Positions 1-5,041 of a stretch of DNA of 5,041 nucleotides are shown here, piece by piece. The translations under genes and the position numbers were made by a program. Origin of the DNA: Candidatus Cloacimonadota bacterium (lineage in GTDB: Bacteria > Cloacimonadota > Cloacimonadia > Cloacimonadales > TCS61); contig QMNP01000155.1 in assembly GCA_003647825.1 (NCBI GenBank), forward strand, positions 1 to 5,041, given 5' to 3'. Position 1 is the stretch's first letter. Each line of letters begins with the position of its first letter. Under the pieces are notes generated by a model. That model was not told the DNA's origin and did not search any database. It saw nothing but the letters and a program-made list of their open reading frames with translations.

Positions 1-237
1 AAACTTTTGTATGAAATATTTTATTCATTAACAACTTTGCACTAATTCACTATCATATAATAATCTTAAGTAAGGTATTCATATGTTCAATTATTATGTC
101 AAACTTTTCTCAATTTATGAAGATCTTTTATTCCATTCAATTGGCTAAAGATGGTTAATAATAGAGAGATGCTTTTTGTATTTAGTAATAAATTTGTTAA
201 ATATTCTTATCCTGAAAACAGATAATCTCTGAATAAA
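1..237. other. AT-rich intergenic region downstream of priA
   Basis: This stretch follows the priA stop codon and is much more AT-rich than the genes beside it. I see no convincing gene, tRNA or strong terminator. On the minus strand there is a perfect TTGACA (-35-like) at 97-102, but the sequence 17 nt further on (AATACC) is a poor -10. An ATG at 26-28 on the minus strand opens a frame that runs off the left edge after nine codons and has no Shine-Dalgarno sequence. On the plus strand, TATAAT lies at 56-61 without a properly spaced -35. These fragments may hold a promoter for a gene beyond the left edge, but in DNA this AT-rich they could also be chance. Confidence 0.5.
219..231 (-). terminator. 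possible weak terminator hairpin after priA
   Basis: Just past the priA stop codon, the minus strand can form a CAGA/TCTG stem of 4 bp around a 5-nt loop, followed at once by TTTT. The stem is short and half A-T, so it is marginal as an intrinsic terminator. I see nothing stronger nearby, so priA transcripts may end in a Rho-dependent way or continue beyond the left edge. Confidence 0.2.
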
Positions 238-2628
238 TTACATCAAACTATACGGATCTATATCAATGGAAGTTTTGATCATGCTGCTCAATTTTAGATT
301 TTCTTTCAGTATGGAAACAACATGCGAGATCAGTTTATAGCTGTCTGCTTTGATAATTATATGATAACGATAATTGTTTTGTAGTTTAACCATCGGTGCC
401 GGAAGAGGACCTAGAATTAGCAGCTGTTTGGAAGGATAAGTATTTCTGAGACTTTCTAAGATAGGAATGGCCTTTGCTGTTTGTTCTTTTAATATTTTCT
501 CTGTTTTGTGAGCAAAGATAAATCTGGCAATTTTGAAATCAGGCGGATATTTTAAGGCTTTTCGTAAAATGAGTTCTTTGTCTGCAAAAGTTTCATAATG
601 CTGTTTAATTGAGGTTGAAATGGCGTAATGATCGGGATTATAAGTTTGAATCAGTACTTCTCCCGGTTTTTCACCTCTACCCGATCTGCCTGCAACTTGT
701 GTAAGCAGCTGGAAAGTTTTTTCAGCTGCTCTGAAATCCGGAACATTCAAGCTGATATCGGCAGAGATCACGCCAACTAAAGTAACATTGGCAAAATCCA
801 GGCCTTTGGCGATCATCTGAGTACCCAGAAGAATGTCCACATTACCGCTTTTCATGCGTTCAAACATGGAATCATAGCTGTCTTTCTTTCTGGCAGAATC
901 AGAATCCATACGCAGTATCCGAGCGCCTGGAAACATGATCTGCAGATTTTTCTCAATTTGCTGTGTGCCGGCAGCTCCGAATGAAAACATATAATTGCCG
1001 CAATCGGGACATTTGCGCGGCATATTTATCTTGTGTCCGCAATAATGACATAGCAGATCCTGCTGATGGCTATGGAAGTTCAAGCTGATATCACAATGGG
1101 GGCAGCTGAATAATTTACCGCAGGAAACACACTGAACAAAGGATGAATGCCCTCTTCTATTCTGCAGCAGAATTATCTGCTCCTTTGTATCTAATTTTTC
1201 TTCGATCTTATTCCTTAGTTCTCTAGAAAGCAGCTGTTTATGATCATCTTCTTTTCTCATGTCAATAATCTTAACTGCAGGTAAATTATAGGAGAGTGGC
1301 CTTTGGGAAAGCGTGAGTAACTCGTACTTACCGTTTAAGTTATTAAACCAGCTTTCCAGCGAGGGAGTGGCGCTTCCCAAAACAACTACTGCTTTGGACA
1401 TTCGTGCTCTTACAACCGCAATATCGCGGCCATTGTAGCGTGGTGTTTTATCCTGTTTGTAAGTTGTTTCATGTTCTTCATCTACGATTATAGCACCGAT
1501 ATTTTCCAGCGGTGCAAAAATGGCACTTCGGGCTCCGATCACAATCTGGCATTCACCACTTTTGATCTTGTTCCATTGTTCCCAGCGCTGACGGTCGTTC
1601 AAGTGGCTATGCAGAATGGCAATATTTTCACCAAAAGCATTGAAGAATCGTTCCACCATCTGGGGTGTGAGAGATATTTCCGGCACTAACATAAGGGCTG
1701 ATTTACCAAGCTCACGGCATTTTTTTATTACTCTTATATATACCTCTGTTTTGCCGCTGCCGGTAATACCATGCAGTAAAAAAGGTTTGAATTCACATTT
1801 TTCTACTGATGTAATAATGCTTGATACTGCCTTTTTCTGCTCTTCTGTAAGAACTACTTTCTTTTCATCTCGATGAGAAGGCAGTATAAAATAAGTTTCA
1901 TTTAATTCACGAGGTTCAAGACGGATCATACCTTTTTTTTCCAGAGATTTCAATATAGACCTGGTTACTTCCAGTACAATATCTTTTAATGGAAATGCTT
2001 CTTCTTCTGTTATAATTATCTTCCAGGCAGCAGCCTGTTTTTCTGTTAGTTTTGGAAGTTCATCAAGTTTATTTCTGACTATAAAATTTGCGACTTTCTT
2101 TTTGATCTTGGCATCATAAACACGCTTTATTTCGATGATCTGATTTATCTCAAGATATTCCAGCCAATAGTTTAATCGTGATGCTTTAGCTTTGAGGTTA
2201 GTTTTAACTTCTGATATATTCTGCCAGTTCAAACTGCTCAGTTCATTGAAGATCATTTCAGGGATTCCATCAGATTGGGGTACTTGCTTTTTTTCTATTA
2301 GCCTAACCTGCTGTTGGAGCTGAATATTGAACGCCGATGGCAGCATGGCAGATAAAGCCTGCCCCAGGCTGCAATGATAATATTTGCTTATCCAGTCCGC
2401 CAGATCAAGCAGCTGGGCTGCTATCTTGGGCTGCTCGTCCACAACTTCCAGGATCTCTTTGTACTCTAAGGTTGGATCAACAACCTTTGTTTCCTGCCAC
2501 ACAATTCCTGTATGGAAGGAATTGCCAAAAGAGACAAGCACCCGACACCCCTTGGCTAACTCTTCAGAGGACCTGTAACCAAAAAGTTTAGATAACCTAA
2601 CCGGTAGTGCTATATCATAATATTTCAT
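238..2628 (-). CDS. priA: Primosomal protein N' (PriA), replication-restart DNA helicase
   Basis: PriA is a 3'-to-5' superfamily 2 helicase. It recognises abandoned replication forks and D-loops and reloads the replicative helicase. At 796 residues it is full length, nearer the Bacillus-type PriA (about 800) than that of E. coli (732). Residues 1-105 match the 3'-DNA-binding domain, starting MKYYDIALPV. Residues 105-255 would hold the winged-helix region. The helicase core shows Walker A GITGSGKT (287-294), the aromatic-rich loop with RWEQW (348-352), DEEH (383-386), GSATP (418-422) and motif VI QVAGRSGRG (644-652). All eight zinc-binding cysteines of the insert are present: 500, 503, 509, 512, 527, 530, 540 and 543. 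The C-terminal GPLPAPMVKL (740-749) and RYHIIIKA (754-761) are family-typical. The ATG is chosen because homology begins at residue 1. No Shine-Dalgarno sequence precedes it, unlike the two upstream genes. It lies behind a terminator, so it is probably its own unit. Confidence 0.97.
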   Translation of the reverse strand: MKYYDIALPVRLSKLFGYRSSEELAKGCRVLVSFGNSFHTGIVWQETKVVDPTLEYKEILEVVDEQPKIAAQLLDLADWISKYYHCSLGQALSAMLPSAFNIQLQQQVRLIEKKQVPQSDGIPEMIFNELSSLNWQNISEVKTNLKAKASRLNYWLEYLEINQIIEIKRVYDAKIKKKVANFIVRNKLDELPKLTEKQAAAWKIIITEEEAFPLKDIVLEVTRSILKSLEKKGMIRLEPRELNETYFILPSHRDEKKVVLTEEQKKAVSSIITSVEKCEFKPFLLHGITGSGKTEVYIRVIKKCRELGKSALMLVPEISLTPQMVERFFNAFGENIAILHSHLNDRQRWEQWNKIKSGECQIVIGARSAIFAPLENIGAIIVDEEHETTYKQDKTPRYNGRDIAVVRARMSKAVVVLGSATPSLESWFNNLNGKYELLTLSQRPLSYNLPAVKIIDMRKEDDHKQLLSRELRNKIEEKLDTKEQIILLQNRRGHSSFVQCVSCGKLFSCPHCDISLNFHSHQQDLLCHYCGHKINMPRKCPDCGNYMFSFGAAGTQQIEKNLQIMFPGARILRMDSDSARKKDSYDSMFERMKSGNVDILLGTQMIAKGLDFANVTLVGVISADISLNVPDFRAAEKTFQLLTQVAGRSGRGEKPGEVLIQTYNPDHYAISTSIKQHYETFADKELILRKALKYPPDFKIARFIFAHKTEKILKEQTAKAIPILESLRNTYPSKQLLILGPLPAPMVKLQNNYRYHIIIKADSYKLISHVVSILKENLKLSSMIKTSIDIDPYSLM

Positions 2629-2658
2629 AATTTAATAAAAAATTGATTCCAATTGAAT

Positions 2659-2689
2659 AAAAAAAGCCCTCCTGAAAGAAGAGGGCTTT
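2659..2689 (-). terminator. Rho-independent terminator of the ExbD/AgmX operon
   Basis: A perfect 9-bp stem (AAAGCCCTC at 2663-2671 with GAGGGCTTT at 2681-2689) encloses a 9-nt loop. Read on the minus strand, it runs into seven T residues (2659-2665, the first three overlapping the stem). The core is GC-rich in an AT-rich setting. It starts 17 nt after the TAG stop of the AgmX-type gene and so fits the end of that operon. On the plus strand the trailing sequence is only a short T run broken by G and C, so minus-strand use is favoured. It also lies 30 nt before the priA start, so it would be in the priA leader if priA is transcribed from further upstream. Confidence 0.88.
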
Positions 2690-2706
2690 GCTATATTTAT
2701 TATCTG

Positions 2707-4116
2707 CTATTTATAGAATTTCATACGGAAAGCATACCCAATGGGTTCTTTCACTCTAATTTTCCAGTTCAAAATGATCTGGCGACATTTTCCTATGAAG
2801 CTATCGGTGAAATAACTTCCATCTGCCACCTCGATATCTACAGCTTCTACTTTACCTGATGCACTGATAATAAGAGAGAACTCAATTGTTCCATACATAT
2901 CCATCATCATAGATTCAGTAGTGAACAGCTTTGTGATCTGCGGTTTGTAAGTACTCACAATCTGATCAATGTTAGCCAGCTCTGTTTTAGCTTCCGGTGT
3001 CATTTCTTCGAGCTTAACGCTTCCTTCTTTCACCATTTTAATACCGGCAAAACGTTTTTTCACAGCTGCAAATTGAGCTTTGCTTTCTACTTTAGTGATA
3101 CTGTAACTGCCCAGATCACCACCAAGCCCGGCAACATCAACTTCTTCAAAGCCGCCTGTTCCACCCAGATCCATACCTTCAAGACCAGCAATATCACCAA
3201 GTCCAGTAGCTGAACCAGCATCAAATCCACTGCTGCTGGCTACATCAAGATCGGCAGCGCCACGTGAAGCTTGAGGTCCACCATCACCACTACCTGTTCC
3301 AGCAGCAACGATCTCGCTAACCTCTGTTACTTCCAGAAGTTCATTGGCAAAATCACCTGAACCTTCACCACCCGGCATACCAGAATCCAGAGCTAAACCG
3401 AATTCCTGTTCGAATTCAGCTTCGGTCATAGCTTGAGCTTCTTCAACCTGTTCTGTTACAGCTTCTTCTTCCACTGCCTTAGTAGTCGCTCGTTCGACAA
3501 CCTCTTCTTGTTCAACTTCCACTTGTGGTACTTCAATTTCAGTAGCCATTTCTTCAATTTTCTGAAGACGTTCGGTAAAATCTATTTCTACTGGCGGCAC
3601 ATAATTTGATTCTGCAATATAAAGCCCTACAGCAGTAAAAAGAATACCTAAAATAATAAATATTCTTGTGAATTTTTCTTGTGGAGAAATAGGTGCGAAT
3701 TTAGCAAACTGCTTAGCCAGAGCGATCTCTTCCGGACTTGCAACATAGACATAGGGCTTGGTAAAACTATATTCAATTTCCCATTTACCGCCAAAACGCA
3801 GGCGTCCTACAGATCCAGGATCCAGAGTAAGAATATTTTTATTGAGAAGTTTAGACTGCTGAAGTTCTTCTTTTGTAAGAACTCTATCACCTTTTTTCAC
3901 AACAACATCCATACCCTGGCGTAATGTCATTTTGAATTTATCTCCAACCTTAGAAATAAGATTGTATTTGGCTGGAAACTTATCATCCAGTATCTGCCAG
4001 AATTGCATTTTATCGCTACCGATAAAGAATTTACCGTCAAAATCTCTCTTATATCGCGCAGTATCGAGATACTTGTCTTTGTACTTTAATTTTAAATTTA
4101 ATATTTTATCACTCAT
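2707..4116 (-). CDS. TonB-like energy transducer with AgmX/PglI C-terminal domain
   Basis: A 469-residue single-pass inner-membrane protein, probably the rod that carries force from the ExbB/ExbD motor across the periplasm. Residues 1-148 form a charged, beta-rich, presumably cytoplasmic domain, distantly like an FHA fold. A membrane helix follows at 149-168 (IFIILGILFTAVGLYIA). Residues 182-240 are Glu/Val-rich and 244-338 Gly-rich, in place of the Pro-Lys linker of classical TonB. Residues 381-469 match the AgmX/PglI tail: YKPQITKLF, then GTIEFSLIISASGKVEAV, then C443 and NWK (450-452), ending FRMKFYK. In the Myxococcus proteins of this type (GltG/GltJ of the gliding machinery) the tail is periplasmic and works with Agl stators. 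It lies 7 nt after the ExbD gene. The ATG at 4116 is preferred over a GTG at 4122 because GAGG sits 5 nt before it, the same spacing as in the upstream gene. The substrate or partner is unknown. Classical TonB is less likely because of the cytoplasmic domain and linker. Confidence 0.85.
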   Translation of the reverse strand: MSDKILNLKLKYKDKYLDTARYKRDFDGKFFIGSDKMQFWQILDDKFPAKYNLISKVGDKFKMTLRQGMDVVVKKGDRVLTKEELQQSKLLNKNILTLDPGSVGRLRFGGKWEIEYSFTKPYVYVASPEEIALAKQFAKFAPISPQEKFTRIFIILGILFTAVGLYIAESNYVPPVEIDFTERLQKIEEMATEIEVPQVEVEQEEVVERATTKAVEEEAVTEQVEEAQAMTEAEFEQEFGLALDSGMPGGEGSGDFANELLEVTEVSEIVAAGTGSGDGGPQASRGAADLDVASSSGFDAGSATGLGDIAGLEGMDLGGTGGFEEVDVAGLGGDLGSYSITKVESKAQFAAVKKRFAGIKMVKEGSVKLEEMTPEAKTELANIDQIVSTYKPQITKLFTTESMMMDMYGTIEFSLIISASGKVEAVDIEVADGSYFTDSFIGKCRQIILNWKIRVKEPIGYAFRMKFYK

Positions 4117-4119
4117 GCG

Positions 4120-4125
4120 CACCTC
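4120..4125 (-). promoter_or_regulatory. Shine-Dalgarno site of the AgmX-type gene
   Basis: GAGGTG on the minus strand lies 3 nt before the ATG at 4116 and overlaps the TGA stop of the upstream ExbD gene (4124-4126). The overlap suggests translational coupling. It decides the start: the alternative GTG at 4122 lies inside this site and has no good Shine-Dalgarno sequence of its own. Confidence 0.7.
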
Positions 4126-4657
4126 ACTTCAAGCCCAGAACTTCATCTTTGTCTTCGGTGTGAATCGTGGAGAAATAAATATTGGCAAATGCTGCCTGGG
4201 CACTAAATCTTATGAACTCCGTTATATATCTGCACTGCAACGCCTTATCCGCCTGGATCAGCAAACAGGGTTTACCGCCCTGGTTGGAGATAGCATTTCC
4301 TTCGAATTTCAGAAGCCCAAGCAGTGTCTGCCGGATATTCTGATTTGTAACGAAATCCTGCAAGGAACCAACCGGTACATTGTCTTTTCCATAAAGAATC
4401 TTATCTGTATAGATCTTTACAATAACCGCCTGACCGCTTTCTACCAAATCATTTTTGGTAACTGTAGTAGGCAGAAGCATGCCTTCCGGAGCTTCTTTCT
4501 GTGCAGAGTCCATGGAGATATTCTTGATCATAAATACCAGCATAATTGTGAGAATATCGAGTAGTGATGTAATATTTAAATCTTTTGTTTTATTCCCTTT
4601 CGCTCTGGTAGTTCTATAACCACCTTTCCTGCAAACTTGATTTGATACTCTTTTCAT
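4124..4657 (-). CDS. ExbD/TolR-family biopolymer transport protein (second ExbD copy)
   Basis: A complete 177-residue ExbD/TolR-type stator protein. The short basic cytoplasmic N-terminus (1-26, many Lys/Arg) is followed by one membrane helix (about 28-46) with the motif LNITSLLDILTIML. Asp34 is in the position of the proton-relay aspartate of ExbD/TolR/MotB. The rest is periplasmic: an LP motif at 62-63, a strand-rich stretch VIVKIYTDKILYG (78-90), and LLIQADKALQCRYITEFIRF (132-151), which matches the family's 'aDk.vpy..v..' element. The membrane motif is followed by a Lys (FMIKN), which I associate with Agl-type ExbD proteins found beside AgmX genes; that link is from memory. It lies 11 nt after another ExbD-like gene and 7 nt before the TonB-like gene, so the three are probably made together. 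It should form dimers inside an ExbB/TolQ-type pentamer, and that channel gene is not in this window. Whether it pairs with the neighbouring ExbD or with itself is open. Confidence 0.9.
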   Translation of the reverse strand: MKRVSNQVCRKGGYRTTRAKGNKTKDLNITSLLDILTIMLVFMIKNISMDSAQKEAPEGMLLPTTVTKNDLVESGQAVIVKIYTDKILYGKDNVPVGSLQDFVTNQNIRQTLLGLLKFEGNAISNQGGKPCLLIQADKALQCRYITEFIRFSAQAAFANIYFSTIHTEDKDEVLGLK

Positions 4658-4660
4658 ATT

Positions 4661-4669
4661 CCCCTCCCC
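4661..4669 (-). promoter_or_regulatory. Strong Shine-Dalgarno site of the complete ExbD gene
   Basis: The minus strand reads GGGGAGGGG, containing GGAGG 5 nt before the ATG at 4657. This is the best ribosome-binding site in the window. It begins at the last base of the preceding gene's TAG stop, so the two ExbD genes are probably translated in tandem from one mRNA. Confidence 0.8.
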
Positions 4670-5041
4670 TACTTAGCCTGATAGTATTTCGTAGATGCTG
4701 TGAGGTATTTTATGTTGGGAAAATTATTTGTTTTACACAGGTCTATTGACCTTAAAAGTGTATCGAATGCAACATCAGGATCTGGCAGGATCTCCATGGT
4801 ACCCTGATTTGGATTATCCGCATCCAACTGGGCAAGGTTCATGTCCAGCGTGGCATAATCATATTTCCCGGGTGCCAGTTGTGGTATTTTTACCACTTTT
4901 TCCACTCCCTCTACCTTGATCTCAAATCTATCGAGAAAGAGTGCCAAAGTTAAGACTCTGGGGATATCCTCTACTTGTTCTTCACCTGAACCGGCACCAC
5001 CTCCGCTGGAAGAAGTAGGTAAAGTGATTTCAATCATAGCA
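4669..5041 (-). CDS. ExbD/TolR-family protein, partial (5' end outside window)
   Basis: The frame is still open at the right edge (a GCT codon precedes the first visible ATG at 5037), so this is the 3' part of a longer gene. The visible start, MIEITLP, matches the 'gievdLP' element that directly follows the membrane helix in ExbD/TolR proteins. The helix with its catalytic Asp should therefore be just upstream, and the ATG is probably internal. The visible part is periplasmic. It has a Ser/Gly-rich run (SSSGGGAGSG) and an acidic stretch. Next comes a strand-rich part with LFLDRFEIKVEG, then ILPDPDVAFDTLLRSIDLCK (83-102 of the visible part), matching the family's 'pdv.y..l..vmd' element. It differs clearly from the ExbD 11 nt downstream, so the pair is not a recent duplication. 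A TolQ/ExbB-type gene is the expected next neighbour upstream. An isolated soluble protein starting at the ATG is possible but less likely. Confidence 0.75.
   Translation of the reverse strand, partial: AMIEITLPTSSSGGGAGSGEEQVEDIPRVLTLALFLDRFEIKVEGVEKVVKIPQLAPGKYDYATLDMNLAQLDADNPNQGTMEILPDPDVAFDTLLRSIDLCKTNNFPNIKYLTASTKYYQAK

Noticed and set aside
1..28. Start of a minus-strand gene (MNKIFHTKV...) running off the left edge
   Set aside because: Only nine codons are visible and there is no Shine-Dalgarno sequence. It is too little to call a gene, although a TTGACA at 97-102 lies upstream.
97..102. TTGACA on the minus strand as a complete promoter
   Set aside because: The matching -10 position (74-79, AATACC) agrees with only half the consensus, so one good hexamer in AT-rich DNA is not enough.
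2653..2859. Plus-strand 68-codon frame starting in the terminator region
   Set aside because: It runs through the terminator hairpin and then antisense to the AgmX/PglI tail. It has no ribosome-binding site and no recognisable protein features.
3103..3387. Gly-rich coding stretch considered as a DNA repeat array
   Set aside because: The similarity is at the amino-acid level (GLGD/GLGG-like) and irregular. I see no regular nucleotide repeat unit.
4117..4122. GTG start for the AgmX-type gene, adding two residues
   Set aside because: The GTG overlaps the GAGGTG ribosome-binding site that is well placed for the ATG at 4116, and it has no suitable site of its own.
3932..4564. Long plus-strand open frame (210 codons) across the ExbD/AgmX junction
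   Set aside because: It lies wholly antisense to two well-supported genes. Its translation shows no family motif, and it is explained as a shadow of the minus-strand coding.

Overview
This window is part of an AT-rich genome from a diderm (two-membrane) bacterium. All recognisable genes are on the minus strand, so transcription runs from the right edge towards the left. Two things suggest a diderm: an ExbD/TonB-like energised envelope apparatus is present, and the TonB-like protein ends in an AgmX/PglI-type domain. That gene combination with AT-rich coding sequence resembles Cloacimonadota or a related phylum (Fibrobacterota, Marinimicrobia). This placement is an inference from gene content and base composition, not something the sequence proves.

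In transcription order (right to left) the window holds: (1) the 3' part of an ExbD/TolR-family gene whose start and membrane helix lie beyond the right edge; (2) after an 11-nt gap, a second, different and complete ExbD/TolR-family gene with a strong Shine-Dalgarno sequence; (3) after a 7-nt gap, a TonB-like energy transducer. It has a cytoplasmic N-terminal beta-rich domain, one membrane helix, a long Glu-rich then Gly-rich periplasmic linker, and an AgmX/PglI C-terminal domain. (4) A Rho-independent terminator in the same orientation follows. (5) About 30 nt further on is a full-length priA, the replication-restart primosomal helicase. (6) The last 237 nt at the left are AT-rich and carry no gene I can support.

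Genes 1-3 read as one translationally coupled operon. In the Exb/Tol/Agl families, a MotA/TolQ/ExbB-type channel (expected just outside the right edge) and ExbD-type stators convert proton flow into movement of a TonB-like rod that reaches across the periplasm. The two unlike ExbD proteins and the AgmX/PglI-type transducer with a cytoplasmic domain look more like the Agl-Glt trans-envelope machinery of Myxococcus than a classical TonB system for iron uptake. What it transports or moves cannot be read from this window. priA is a housekeeping gene and seems to be a separate unit behind the terminator.
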